Source: Streptomyces shenzhenensis (GTDB taxonomy: Bacteria > Actinomycetota > Actinomycetes > Streptomycetales > Streptomycetaceae). From it: a stretch of DNA of 64,000 bases. The position numbers were made by a program, and so were the translations under genes. The stretch spans positions 124,001 to 188,000 of the forward strand of contig NZ_PENI01000005.1 in the NCBI RefSeq assembly GCF_003688995.1, read 5' to 3'. The notes beneath the pieces were generated by a model. It worked only from the letters and a program-made list of their open reading frames with translations. It did not search any database and was not told the DNA's origin. Every line of letters begins with the position of its first letter. The stretch's first letter is position 1. Positions 44,419 to 53,134 of this stretch are shown here, one piece after another.

Positions 44419-45711
44419 TCAGGTCCCCACGAGGTGCAGCATCCCCCACAGGGCCAGGGTGGAGGCAAGCAGCGTGGCCGGAACGGTCACCAGGCCGAGC
44501 CGGGTGAAGGAGCCGAGTTCGGCCCGGGTGTCGTGGGCGTGCAGGACGCGCCGCCACAGCAGGGTGGCGAGCGAGCCCACATAGGTGAGGTTGGGGCCGA
44601 GGTTGACGCCGATCAGCACCGCGAGGACCGGTCCTGCACCGCCCGGCTGAACGAGGGGCAGCAGCGCCAGCACCGCGGGCAGATTGTTGATCACGTTGGC
44701 GAGCAGCGCCGCCACGGCCGCGACACCGAGGAGCGCGGGCAGCGAGGTCCCGGCGGGCAGCAGCCGGCCGAGCCCGGTGTCCAGGCCGTTGTCGACGACG
44801 GCCTTCACCACGATGCCGAGGGCGAGCACGAACAGGCAGAACAGCGGGGCCGCCGCGGTGACCAGTGCGCGCGGCCCGGTCCGGCGCTGCGCCAGCGCCC
44901 GCCCGCCGAGCACCAGCACCCCGGCGAGCGCCGCCCACGCGGGTGCGAGCCCCGCGAACGACGTCACCACGAAGCCGCCCAGCGTCAGGGCCACCACGAC
45001 CAGGGTGAACACCGGCACGCCCGGATCCCTGCCGGCCGCCGGGCCGGGCACCGGGGCCACGGCCAGGTCGGCGCGGAAGAAGCGGCGGAAGACGGCGTAC
45101 TCGACCGCGACGGCGGCGAGCCAGGGCAGCGCCATCAGGGCCGCGAACCGGGTGAAGGACAGCCCACTGGCCGCGAACGCCAGCAGGTTCGTCAGATTCG
45201 ACACCGGCAGCAGCAGGGAGGCGGAGTTGGCCAGGTGCGCGGTCGCGTACACCTGCGGGCGGGCCCGCGCGCCGACCCGGGCGGCGGTGGCGAACACCAC
45301 GGGCGTGAGCAGGACGACGGTCGCGTCCAGGCTGAGCACGGCCGTGATCGCGGCGGCGACCGCGAAGACTCCGGTGAGCAGCCGCCGCGGGCTGCCGCCG
45401 CACCAGCGCGCGACGGCGGCCCCGGCCGCCTCGAACAGGCCCTCGTCCGCGCACAGTTGGGCGAGCATCAGGATCAGCGCGAGGAACACGACCACCGGCA
45501 GCAGGGTGCGCGTCTGCTGCCAGGCGTCCGCGGCGGACACGGCGCCCACCGCCACGGCGAGGGCCGCCGCCGGGACGGCCGCGGTGGCTTCCGGGAGCCC
45601 GCGCGGCCGTACGACGGCGAAGGCCAGCACGCCCAGCAGCAGGACCACCGAGACGGTCTCGGTGACGACGGTGGTGGTACTCAGGTGCGTTTTCCTCCCG
45701 CGACAGGGCAC
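44419..45711 (-). CDS. ArsB/NhaD (ion transporter superfamily) permease
   Basis: A 430-residue protein with about 11-12 hydrophobic helices and ArsB-type motifs: a VLSLDATVVLLTPV segment, HLANSASLLLPVSNLTNLLAF, and a C-terminal ANVINNLPAVLALLPL followed by GVNLGPNLTYVGSLATLLW. These lie in the re-entrant, substrate-binding regions. Arsenite or another anion is the likely substrate; no arsR/arsC is adjacent. GTG 45711 opens the frame. However, the only good ribosome binding site (GGGAGG, 45699-45694) lies inside it, nine bases before a CTG at 45684, so a CTG-initiated protein nine residues shorter is a real alternative. Confidence 0.8.
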   Translation of the reverse strand: MPCRGRKTHLSTTTVVTETVSVVLLLGVLAFAVVRPRGLPEATAAVPAAALAVAVGAVSAADAWQQTRTLLPVVVFLALILMLAQLCADEGLFEAAGAAVARWCGGSPRRLLTGVFAVAAAITAVLSLDATVVLLTPVVFATAARVGARARPQVYATAHLANSASLLLPVSNLTNLLAFAASGLSFTRFAALMALPWLAAVAVEYAVFRRFFRADLAVAPVPGPAAGRDPGVPVFTLVVVALTLGGFVVTSFAGLAPAWAALAGVLVLGGRALAQRRTGPRALVTAAAPLFCLFVLALGIVVKAVVDNGLDTGLGRLLPAGTSLPALLGVAAVAALLANVINNLPAVLALLPLVQPGGAGPVLAVLIGVNLGPNLTYVGSLATLLWRRVLHAHDTRAELGSFTRLGLVTVPATLLASTLALWGMLHLVGT

Positions 45712-45841
45712 CGACGGGCCCGCCGGTGATCGGCTCCGCTCAAGGGTCGCACCCCTGGGCGGTGACGCCGGTCAGGCCCCGGGCGGGGTCTGCGTGCCGC
45801 GGGCGTGGTCGTGCGCTACGGGGGTGCGCTACGGGGGTGCG

Positions 45842-46297
45842 CTACGGGCGGGGCCAGGGCCGGCCGCCGATGCGTTCGATGCCGGAGTTGAAACGCTTGA
45901 GATAGCCGGCGAAGGCGGCGATGTCCTCGGCCGACCAGTCCGCCATGACCAGGTCCAGGCTGCGCACGATGCCCTCGCGCTCCTCGTCCAGCAGGCGCGC
46001 CCCCTGCTCGGTGATGCGGAACTTGCGCGCCATGCCGCCGGCCGGGTCGGGGATGCGTTCCACCAGACCGGCGCGCATGGCCGCGGCGGTCTGCCGGTTG
46101 AGCGTGGAGGCGTCGAGCCCGAAGGCGTCGCTCAGCTCCCCGATCGACATCGGCCCCTGGACGCGGATGCGGCTGAGCAGGATGTACGCGCTGCGTTCCA
46201 GGACGCTGTCCTTGCGCCGCCCGCCCATCTGGTTCATGAACGTGTGGCGGCTGAGCAGCATCTGCTCGTACTCGACCTCGTGCGTCGGCCTGATCAT
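45842..46297 (-). CDS. MarR family transcriptional regulator (paralogue of 16420-16926)
   Basis: A 151-residue winged-helix protein. The core RSAYILLSRIRVQGPMS, TLNRQTAAAMRAGLVER and wing DPAGGMARKFRITEQG are close to the MarR at 16420, including the C-terminal RPWPR. ATG 46297 has GGGAGG upstream on the minus strand. It is divergent from an MFS exporter. The intergenic region holds an operator word nearly identical to that of the first MarR, so cross-regulation is plausible. Expected role: ligand-responsive repression of the exporter. Confidence 0.87.
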   Translation of the reverse strand: MIRPTHEVEYEQMLLSRHTFMNQMGGRRKDSVLERSAYILLSRIRVQGPMSIGELSDAFGLDASTLNRQTAAAMRAGLVERIPDPAGGMARKFRITEQGARLLDEEREGIVRSLDLVMADWSAEDIAAFAGYLKRFNSGIERIGGRPWPRP

Positions 46298-46364
46298 GTG
46301 CCTGAGCCTCCCTGCCCGTGCGGCCGTCGCGCTGTATCTCCCCGCGTACGGCCGTTTCATCCTG

Positions 46365-46424
46365 GCACATGTGCGTGTACGGGCCACATCACATGCTGGA
46401 TACATACGGCATGTACGATGCACA
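46365..46424. promoter_or_regulatory. MarR operator region between marR and the MFS gene
   Basis: GCACATGTGC (46365-46374) is a perfect 10-bp palindrome. ATGTACGATGCACA (46411-46424) matches ATGCACGATGCACA of the other marR intergenic region at 13 of 14 positions. Both lie between the divergent starts at 46297 and 46492. Confidence 0.6.
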
Positions 46425-46491
46425 TCCTTCACCCGGCACCCGCCTCCATGGCGCGCGTCACCCATGACAGAAAGTCGAGGAGTCCCTACAC

Positions 46492-47943
46492 ATGGACGCC
46501 CCCAAGCCGACGGCCCGCGCAGGCGGTGTGGTCGCGACCCTTGCGCTCGCCGGCATCACGGCAGCGATCATGCAGACCCTGGTCACCCCGCTCATCGCGG
46601 AGCTGCCGCAGATTCTGCACACGTCGTCGTCGAACGCCGCCTGGGTGATCACCGTCACCTTGCTGGTGGCCGCCGTCTGCGTCCCCGTCGTGGGTCGTCT
46701 CGGCGACCTCGTGGGCAAGCGGCGCATGCTGCTCGTGTGCGCCGTGCCGCTGATCGCGGGCTCGGTGGTGTGCGCCCTGTCGTCCTCCGTCGTCACGATG
46801 ATCATCGGGCGTGGGCTGCAGGGCATGGGCATGGGCATGCTGCCCCTCGGCATAGCCCTGCTGCGCGACGTGGTGCCCATGGAGAAGCTCAGCTCCTCGA
46901 TCGCACTGGTCAGCGCGTCGATGGGGATCGGCGGCGGCCTCGGCCTGCCGCTCGCCGCGGCGGTCGCCCAGTACGCCGACTGGCGCGTGCTGTTCTGGGG
47001 CTCCGCGGGGCTCGCCGTCGTCGTCGCGGTGCTGATCTGGTTCCTGATCCCGGACGTCCCGGCCGCGGCCAAGGGGCAGCGCTTCGACCTGCCCGGCGCG
47101 GTCGGCCTCGGCATCGCCCTGGTCTCTCTGCTGCTCGCGATCTCCAAGGGCGCCGACTGGGGCTGGGGTTCGGCGACCACTCTCGGCCTGTTCGCCGTCG
47201 CCGTCGTGGTGCTCGCCGCCTGGGGCCGGTGGGAGCTGCGCACCGGTGACCCGCTGATCGACCTGCGCACCACCGCCCGGCCCCGGGTGCTGCTCACCAA
47301 CCTCGCCTCCGTCTTCGTCGGCTTCGGCATGTACGCGAGCATGCTGGTGATGCCGCAGCTGCTGCAGTTCCCCGCGGCCACCGGCTACGGCCTCGGCCAG
47401 TCGATGCTCGCGGCCGGCCTGTGGATGGCCCCCGGCGGCATCATGATGATGATCGTCTCTCCGCTCGGCGGCAAGCTCACCAACGCCCGCGGACCCAAGT
47501 TCACCCTGGTCGCCGGGGCGCTGGTGATCGCCGCCGGCTACGGTCTGTCCATGCCGCTGATGGGCACGGCCTGGGGCCTGATGCTCGTCGGCATCGTCAC
47601 CAGCAGCGGCGTGGGCCTCGCCTACGGTTCGATGCCCGCCCTGATCATGGGGTCCGTGCCGGTCTCCGAGACGGCGGCGGCGAACGGCTTCAACACCCTC
47701 ATGCGGTCGCTCGGCACCTCGATCGGTGCCGCGGTCATCGGTGTGATCCTGGCCCAGATGACCACCACCATGGGCGGCCACACCTTCGCCTCCGAGGCGG
47801 GCTTCCGCACCGCCCTGCTGGTCGGCGGCGGCCTCGCCCTGATCTCCGCGGCGATCGCGGCGTTCATCCCCGCCGCCCGCACCACCCTGACCCCCGAGGA
47901 CACCCCGAACCAGACCCCCGCCCCCGAGGAAGCCACGGTCTGA
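46492..47943 (+). CDS. MFS drug exporter (DHA2-type, 14 helices)
   Basis: A 483-residue permease. Motif A is GRLGDLVGKRRML; motif C-like glycines are in ASMGIGGGLGLPL; 13-14 hydrophobic helices follow the EmrB/QacA pattern. The tail is Thr/Pro/Glu-rich. It should export hydrophobic compounds by proton antiport. GAGGAG precedes the ATG. It is divergent from its probable MarR repressor. No adaptor protein gene is nearby. Confidence 0.9.
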   Translation: MDAPKPTARAGGVVATLALAGITAAIMQTLVTPLIAELPQILHTSSSNAAWVITVTLLVAAVCVPVVGRLGDLVGKRRMLLVCAVPLIAGSVVCALSSSVVTMIIGRGLQGMGMGMLPLGIALLRDVVPMEKLSSSIALVSASMGIGGGLGLPLAAAVAQYADWRVLFWGSAGLAVVVAVLIWFLIPDVPAAAKGQRFDLPGAVGLGIALVSLLLAISKGADWGWGSATTLGLFAVAVVVLAAWGRWELRTGDPLIDLRTTARPRVLLTNLASVFVGFGMYASMLVMPQLLQFPAATGYGLGQSMLAAGLWMAPGGIMMMIVSPLGGKLTNARGPKFTLVAGALVIAAGYGLSMPLMGTAWGLMLVGIVTSSGVGLAYGSMPALIMGSVPVSETAAANGFNTLMRSLGTSIGAAVIGVILAQMTTTMGGHTFASEAGFRTALLVGGGLALISAAIAAFIPAARTTLTPEDTPNQTPAPEEATV

Positions 47944-48667
47944 CGGCGATCAGTGAATTCCGGTGTTCCGGGAGGCGGGTGGCCTGAGCGTGCCGCGGCC
48001 GGGATTCGGGTGGTGGTGTGTGCGGCGCGTGGGGTGGGTCTGCCGTGGGCGCCGTGCCGGAGCGGGGTCGGCCTGTCCGATCTGGGTGGGCCGAGGTGCG
48101 GCGAGGGGTGAGTTCCGGTGTTCCTGGACGTTGGTGGCAGCTCCCCGGCGCAGGCGGGTCCCGCGTCGGCCGACCCGGTGTGCGCGGCCGGGGTTCGGGG
48201 GGCGCCGGGTACGAGTGGGACGTGGATTCGGCTGGTTCGCCGGGGAACGGGGCGGGTCGACCGACCGGGGTGAGCGCGGCACGGCGGACTTGACCGGCAG
48301 TGCGCCAGACGGTGGGACCATCCCCGGCGGGCCGAGGCCACGCGAGCGGCCGGGCGAAACGCCGCCCGCGAAGACCGCCACGGCGGCCCCATCCCGGACG
48401 CCGCGCGCACCTCGGTCAATCCGCCCCGCTCCTCCGGCGAACCCATCGCACCAGGCTCCAGCGGCACGTGACGCACCAGGAGATGAACCGGCGGTCCGCC
48501 CAAGAGGCCAGGCCGGTCCCGCCAAGTCGCGGAGCGCACCCCGACGCGCCGCCCGCGGCAGGCCCGCCCCGGGCGGCACGCACACCGCCACCCGGCCGCG
48601 TACGCGGCACACGTGCTGGGCCCGCCCGGGAGGCCGAGCTGATCCCACCGGATCACGGAAACGCGGC
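47944..48667. other. Gene-poor interval with an imperfect direct repeat
   Basis: No credible gene was found. A 21-base word (starting GTGAATTCCGG at about 47952) recurs about 158 bases later starting GTGAGTTCCGG at about 48110, differing at two positions. Flanking sequence is G-rich and only loosely similar. It may be decayed repeat DNA or two copies of a small regulatory element. Confidence 0.4.
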
Positions 48668-48699
48668 GGGGGCCGGAACCCGGGTGGGTTCCGGCCCCC
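48668..48699 (-). terminator. Strong hairpin terminator of the FMN reductase gene
   Basis: GGGGGCCGGAACCC (48668-48681) and GGGTTCCGGCCCCC (48686-48699) form a perfect 14-bp stem with a four-base loop, 14 bases beyond the stop of the minus-strand FMN reductase gene. Confidence 0.85.
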
Positions 48700-48713
48700 G
48701 TGGGGTGTGGGGA

Positions 48714-49271
48714 TCAGGCCGCGGCGCCCACGTTGCCGTGCAGCCGGGCGACGACCTCGGTCAGCTGGGCGACGACCTCGGCGTCGTCGGAGGGGTGGGT
48801 CTCGGCGAAGCGGGTCACCGAGCTGGGAATGGACAGCTTGATGTCCTCGATGACCTTGCCACCGGCGATGCCCACGGCCTTGCGGGCCTCGTCCTGGGCC
48901 CACACGCCGCCGTACTGGCCGAACGCGGTGCCGATCACGGCGACCGGCTTGCCGCCGAAGCCGCTGGACCCGTACGGGCGGGACAGCCAGTCGATGGCGT
49001 TCTTCAGCACGGCCGGGATGGTGCCGTTGTACTCGGGGGAGAAGAGCAGGAACGCATCGGCGGCCTGGGCGGTCTCGCGCAGCTTGGCGGCGGCGGCCGG
49101 GACGCTGCCCTCGACGTCGATGTCCTCGTTGTAGAACGGGATCTCGGCCAGCCCCTCGAACACCGTGACGTCGGCGCCCTCGGGAGCGACCTGCACGGCG
49201 GCCTCGGCCAGCTGACGGTTGGTGGAACCGGCGCGGAGGCTGCCGACGAGGGCGAGTATGCGAACAGACAT
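48714..49271 (-). CDS. NADPH-dependent FMN reductase / quinone reductase
   Basis: A 185-residue flavodoxin-like protein. LVGSLRAGSTNRQLAEA binds FMN phosphate, LLFSPEYNGTIPAVLKNAIDW is the family's P-E-Y-N-x-S/T-I-P motif, and GGKPVAVIGT follows. It reduces FMN or quinones with NAD(P)H in the cytosol, commonly for oxidative or electrophile stress. GGAG precedes the ATG. The divergent TetR at 49390 and two palindromic operators imply inducible control. Confidence 0.9.
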   Translation of the reverse strand: MSVRILALVGSLRAGSTNRQLAEAAVQVAPEGADVTVFEGLAEIPFYNEDIDVEGSVPAAAAKLRETAQAADAFLLFSPEYNGTIPAVLKNAIDWLSRPYGSSGFGGKPVAVIGTAFGQYGGVWAQDEARKAVGIAGGKVIEDIKLSIPSSVTRFAETHPSDDAEVVAQLTEVVARLHGNVGAAA

Positions 49272-49311
49272 GGGAACTCCAGAGAGGGCTGAAACATTGC
49301 CGTTACGAACC

Positions 49312-49359
49312 GGACCGAGGTCCGCTTAAATTTGTACCAGGCTAACCGGACCGCGGTCC
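49312..49359. promoter_or_regulatory. Two tandem TetR operators between FMN reductase and tetR
   Basis: GGACCGAGGTCC (49312-49323) and GGACCGCGGTCC (49348-49359) are near-perfect and perfect 12-bp palindromes, each preceded by AACC, with centres 36 bases apart. They flank TTAAATTTGTACCAGGCTA, the only A/T-rich part of the interval, which probably holds the -10 elements. Confidence 0.75.
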
Positions 49360-49389
49360 AGTTCCGGCTGAGTGCTTTACGCTGTGTTC

Positions 49390-50049
49390 ATGTCCAGCGC
49401 CCTGCCGCCCCTTACGCCGCCCCCGGAGCCGGTAGACATGCCGCTGCTCGCCTTCGGTTCGGCGGACGACGAGCCCTGTCTGCGTGCCGACGCCGCCCGG
49501 AACCGGGCCCGGCTGCTGGAGGCCGCGGCCTGTCTGGTGCGGGAGCAGGGCGCCGCGAATCTCACGATGGAGGCGGTGGCCGCGGCCGCCTCGGTGGGCA
49601 AGGGCACCGTCTTCCGCCGCTTCGGCGACCGCACCGGCCTGCTGACGGCCCTGCTGGACCACTCGGAGAAGAAGTTCCAGGCCGCGTTCATGAGCGGCCC
49701 CCCGCCGCTGGGGCCCGGCGCCGGGCCGGTGGAGCGGCTGGGCGCGTTCGGCGTCGCCCTGCTGCGCCGCACGGGCGACGAACTGGAACTGCAACTGGCG
49801 GCCGAACCCCACCCCGAGCGCCGCTTCTCGGCGGCGCCGCGCCGCGTCCTGCACGGCCATGTGGTGCTGCTGCTGCGGCAGGCCGTGCCCGCGGCGGACT
49901 GCGAGCTGCTGGCGCAGACCCTGATGGGCTATCTGAGCCCTGTCCTGGTCCATCACCTCACCCGGCAGTGCGGCATGCCGCTGGAGCGGCTCGAGGCCGG
50001 CTGGCTGGACCTGGTCGCCCGCGTGACCCGCACGGACTTCTGCTGTTGA
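49390..50049 (+). CDS. TetR/AcrR family transcriptional regulator
   Basis: A 219-residue regulator. The HTH lies at about 36-80 (NRARLLEAAACLVREQGAAN, then VGKGTVFRRFGDRTGLLTALL). The C-terminal domain has a DELELQLAAEPHPE stretch and ends in a Cys pair. ATG 49390 is chosen; it has no clear ribosome binding site. It probably represses itself and the FMN reductase through the GGACC palindromes, and the terminal Cys residues could take part in redox or electrophile sensing (inference). Confidence 0.87.
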   Translation: MSSALPPLTPPPEPVDMPLLAFGSADDEPCLRADAARNRARLLEAAACLVREQGAANLTMEAVAAAASVGKGTVFRRFGDRTGLLTALLDHSEKKFQAAFMSGPPPLGPGAGPVERLGAFGVALLRRTGDELELQLAAEPHPERRFSAAPRRVLHGHVVLLLRQAVPAADCELLAQTLMGYLSPVLVHHLTRQCGMPLERLEAGWLDLVARVTRTDFCC

Positions 50050-50056
50050 ACCCCGC

Positions 50057-51193
50057 TCAGCCGTGCGCGGCGAACTCGTCCAGCAGCCCCTGCGGGGCGT
50101 CGCCGCGGAAGAGCAGCGCGGCGCTGCGCGCGGACTCGGCCGCGGACCGCTCGCTGCGGGGGAACAGCCGCTCCTCGTAGGCGGACAGGGCGGCCTCGGC
50201 GTCGCCCGGGTGCGCGGCGAGCGCGAGGCCCAGTTCGGCCCCGTCGAGCAGCGCCAGGTTCGCGCCCTCGCCCGCGAACGGTGACATCAGATGGGCGGCG
50301 TCACCGAGCAGTGTGACGCCGGGGACGCGCGCCCAGCGGTGGCCGACCGGCAGCGCGTGGATCCGCCGCGGCACCAGCGCGCCGTCCGCGTCCGCGACCA
50401 GCGTCCGCAGGCTCTTGTCCCAGTCCGCGAAGTGCTCAAGCACGGCCGCCTCGGCGGCGTCGCCGTCACCGAAGTCGATCCCGTCCAGCCACTCCTCGGC
50501 CACCTCCAGGGCGGCGTACACATGCAGGCTGCCGTCGGTCTCGCGATGCGCGAGGAAGCCCCGGCCCGGTGCGAGCGCGAACAGCATGCCGCCGCCGACC
50601 ACCTCCGCGGCCACCGGATGGCGCGCGTCGGCCTCCCGCAGGTCCGCCTCCACGAACGATACGCCGGTATACGCGGGTCGGGCCGCCGAGAGGAGCGGCC
50701 GGACCCGCGACCAGGCGCCGTCGGCGCCGACCAGCAGGTCCGTGGTGAGGGTGCGGCCGTCGGCGAGCGCGACCTCGTGCCGGCCGCCGCCGAGCGGGCG
50801 CGCCGCCGTGACCTTCGCGCCCCAGCGGACGGTGCCCGGCGGCAGCGAGCCGAGCAGCAGGTCGCGCAGGTCGCCGCGGTCGATCTCGGGGCGCCCGCCC
50901 GAGCCGTCGTCCACCTGCGCCATGAGCACCGCGGCGCTCCGGTCGAGGATCCGCATCTCCTGGCCGCCCGGGTGGACGCGCGTGCGGAACGCGTCGTGCA
51001 GCCCGGCGGCGCGCAGGGCCTGCTGACCGGAGTCCTCGTGGATGTCGAGCATGCCGCCCTGGGTGCGGGCGGCGGGGGAGTCGTCCAGGTCGAGGACGGT
51101 CGCCTCGATGCCGTGCACATGCAGGACGCGGGCGAGGGCGAGCCCGCCGAGTCCGGCTCCGACGACGGTGATCGGGTGGTGGGCGGTGGTCAT
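50057..51193 (-). CDS. FAD-dependent monooxygenase, Tet(X)-like
   Basis: A 378-residue class A flavoprotein monooxygenase. GAGLGG (12-17) is the FAD Rossmann motif. GRPEIDRGDLRDLLLGSLPPGTV and the following strands resemble the Tet(X) family. LLGDAAHLMSPFAGEGANLALLDG is the second FAD motif with the typical A-H-L-M-x-P-F-A-G order. Substrates could be aromatic polyketides, including tetracyclines, but resistance cannot be claimed from sequence. GGAGGAG precedes the ATG. A TetR gene with triple palindromic operators lies just upstream on the same strand. Confidence 0.82.
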   Translation of the reverse strand: MTTAHHPITVVGAGLGGLALARVLHVHGIEATVLDLDDSPAARTQGGMLDIHEDSGQQALRAAGLHDAFRTRVHPGGQEMRILDRSAAVLMAQVDDGSGGRPEIDRGDLRDLLLGSLPPGTVRWGAKVTAARPLGGGRHEVALADGRTLTTDLLVGADGAWSRVRPLLSAARPAYTGVSFVEADLREADARHPVAAEVVGGGMLFALAPGRGFLAHRETDGSLHVYAALEVAEEWLDGIDFGDGDAAEAAVLEHFADWDKSLRTLVADADGALVPRRIHALPVGHRWARVPGVTLLGDAAHLMSPFAGEGANLALLDGAELGLALAAHPGDAEAALSAYEERLFPRSERSAAESARSAALLFRGDAPQGLLDEFAAHG

Positions 51194-51227
51194 CACGGTC
51201 TCCTCCGAGGGTCGGTCGACGGGTCGG

Positions 51228-51911
51228 TCAGTCGGGTACGGCGGTCCGCTCGATGCCGTTGAGCAGCGCGTGGAAGGCCCACGCCAGCCGCGCCTCGGGC
51301 GCCCCCGAGACCAGCAGGCCGGCGGTCGCGGCGAGCTGCGGGTGGGTACGCTCGGACGCCCCGCGCACGGCCCGGTCGAGCGCGTCCCACTCCTCGCGGG
51401 CACCGGGGGAGTCGTCCTGTCCGGCGTGCTCGGCGGCCGTCGCCGTGGCGTGCTGCAACAGCAGGTCCACGCCCCACGCGGCCTGCGCGGGCGGCACCCC
51501 GCCCTCGTCGAGCAGCGCCAGCAGCGTCTCGATCAGGTTCAGATAGTGGGGGCCGGACGGGCGGGTGGTCAGCGCGGACCGGGCGAGCGTCGGATGGCCG
51601 AGGAGCATCTCGGTGTACGCGGTGAGCACCGCGGCCAGCCGCTCCCGCCAGGAGCCGTGCGCCGGGGCCCGCCCGACCGTGCCGAGCAGTTCGTCGAGGA
51701 CGGCGGCGTGCAGCTCGTGGGTGTTGCGGACGTACACGTACAGCGAGGCCGGGCCGGTGTCGAGTTCCTGTGCCAGGCGCCGCATGGTGACCTTCTGCAG
51801 TCCCTCGGCGCGCAGTACGGCGACGGCGGCGGCGACGATGCCCTCCCTGGTCAGGGCGGGCTTGGCCGGGCGTTCGCGGCGGCTGCGGGGGGAGTCGGGG
51901 CGGGCTGTCAT
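51228..51911 (-). CDS. TetR family transcriptional regulator (TetR_C type)
   Basis: A 227-residue repressor. TREGIVAAAVAVLRAEGLQKVTMRRLAQELDTGPASLYVYV is the HTH of the tetracycline-repressor subgroup (a L-D-T-G-P-A-S-L-Y core), and the C-terminal domain has AWGVDLLLQHATA. It is 34 bases upstream of the monooxygenase gene in the same orientation, so the two form an operon. It overlooks three palindromic sites at 51925-51966. ATG 51911. Confidence 0.88.
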   Translation of the reverse strand: MTARPDSPRSRRERPAKPALTREGIVAAAVAVLRAEGLQKVTMRRLAQELDTGPASLYVYVRNTHELHAAVLDELLGTVGRAPAHGSWRERLAAVLTAYTEMLLGHPTLARSALTTRPSGPHYLNLIETLLALLDEGGVPPAQAAWGVDLLLQHATATAAEHAGQDDSPGAREEWDALDRAVRGASERTHPQLAATAGLLVSGAPEARLAWAFHALLNGIERTAVPD

Positions 51912-51924
51912 GGAGACACCGTAA

Positions 51925-51966
51925 CGAACATGTTCGGCGCGAACAAGTTCGTAACGAACGTGTTCG
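51925..51966. promoter_or_regulatory. Triple tandem palindromic operator
   Basis: CGAACATGTTCG (51925-51936), CGAACAAGTTCG (51940-51951) and CGAACGTGTTCG (51955-51966) are 12-bp palindromes at exact 15-base spacing, between the tetR start at 51911 and the lacI start at 52017. Cooperative TetR binding over the divergent promoters is expected. Confidence 0.8.
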
Positions 51967-52016
51967 CGACGGTGCGGCCCTCCCCACCGCCGGCTTCTGC
52001 CAAGATGCGGTACGTC

Positions 52017-53051
52017 ATGGTGCAGATACCGAACACGCCCGCGTCCGCGTCGCCCGCACCGCGCTCCGTCCCCACGAGCGCCGATGTCGCCCGCCTGGCC
52101 GGCGTCTCGCGCGCGACCGTCTCCTACGTCCTCAACAACACCGGCGCGGCCCGGATCAGCGAGCCCACGCGCCGCCGCGTCCGCGAGGCCGCCGAGGAAC
52201 TCGGCTACGTGCCGCACGCGGCCGCCCGCAGCCTACGCGCCGGACACAGCCGGATGGTGCTGATGCCCGCCCCGGCCTTCCCGGTGGGCCCGCTGTACGG
52301 CCGGTTCATCAGCGAACTCCAGTGGGCCCTCGGCCGCCTGGGCTACACGGTCGTCCAGTACGGCAGCGTCGGGCTGCACGGCGACGAAGCCGCCCGCGCC
52401 TGGGCCGAGTTGCGGCCCGTCGCGGTGCTGGTGCCGGGCTCCGGGCCCGGCCCCCGGGGCGTCGCGCTGCTCAGACGGGCCGGCGCCCGGGCCGTGGTCA
52501 CGGTGGGCCCCGAGCGCGTCGAGGGGGCGCACGCCGTGCTGTTGGACCACGACGGCGTCGGACACTGCGCCGGCGCCCACCTGTACGCCCGCGGCCGGCG
52601 CCGCATCGGCGTCGTCGTCCCCGCGGAGCCCGGACTCGAACCCTTCTCCCGGCCGCGGCTCGCGGGCGTGCGCGCGGCGCTGCGCGGCACGGACGCCGAG
52701 GTGACCGAGCTGCCGCTCGCCTACGAGGAGCGGGCCGCCGCCGAACTCGCCGCGAGCTGGCGCCGGTTCGGCCTGGACGCGGTGTTCGCGTACAACGACG
52801 AGTACGCCATGCTGCTGATGCGCGCCCTGCAGGACGAGGGGGTGCGCATCCCCGACGACACCGCCGTGCTCGGCGCCGACGACCTGATGCTGGGCCGGCT
52901 GCTGCGGCCCCGGCTCAGTACCATCCACATCGAGCTGCCGGCCGGGCGCGACCTCGCCGACCTCGTCGACCGCGCCGTGCGCGACCCCGGTCTCGCGCCC
53001 GAGGCGCACCAGGTGCTCGGAGCGTCCGTGGTACGCCGCGAGTCCAGCTGA
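52017..53051 (+). CDS. LacI family transcriptional regulator
   Basis: A 344-residue LacI protein. The HTH and hinge are SADVARLAGVSRATVSYVLNN, RVREAAEELGYVPHAAARSLR. A periplasmic-binding-protein-like effector domain follows, with FAYNDEYAMLLMRALQDEGVRIPDD and an LSTIHIE strand. ATG 52017 is used; ATG 52005 would add four residues. The upstream sequence shows no ribosome binding site, so leaderless translation is possible. The only adjacent operator array is the CGAAC series shared with the divergent tetR. Target genes are unknown. Confidence 0.88.
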   Translation: MVQIPNTPASASPAPRSVPTSADVARLAGVSRATVSYVLNNTGAARISEPTRRRVREAAEELGYVPHAAARSLRAGHSRMVLMPAPAFPVGPLYGRFISELQWALGRLGYTVVQYGSVGLHGDEAARAWAELRPVAVLVPGSGPGPRGVALLRRAGARAVVTVGPERVEGAHAVLLDHDGVGHCAGAHLYARGRRRIGVVVPAEPGLEPFSRPRLAGVRAALRGTDAEVTELPLAYEERAAAELAASWRRFGLDAVFAYNDEYAMLLMRALQDEGVRIPDDTAVLGADDLMLGRLLRPRLSTIHIELPAGRDLADLVDRAVRDPGLAPEAHQVLGASVVRRESS

Positions 53052-53074
53052 CCGGGGCCGCGCACCGGCCCCGG
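53052..53074 (+). terminator. Hairpin terminator after lacI
   Basis: CCGGGGCCG (53052-53060) pairs perfectly with CGGCCCCGG (53066-53074) around a five-base loop, immediately after the lacI stop. Confidence 0.65.
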
Positions 53075-53134
53075 CCGGTCCGGCACGCCGTCCTCCGCCC
53101 GGCGGGTCCGGCGCTCCTCAGGGTGTCCCCGGGC

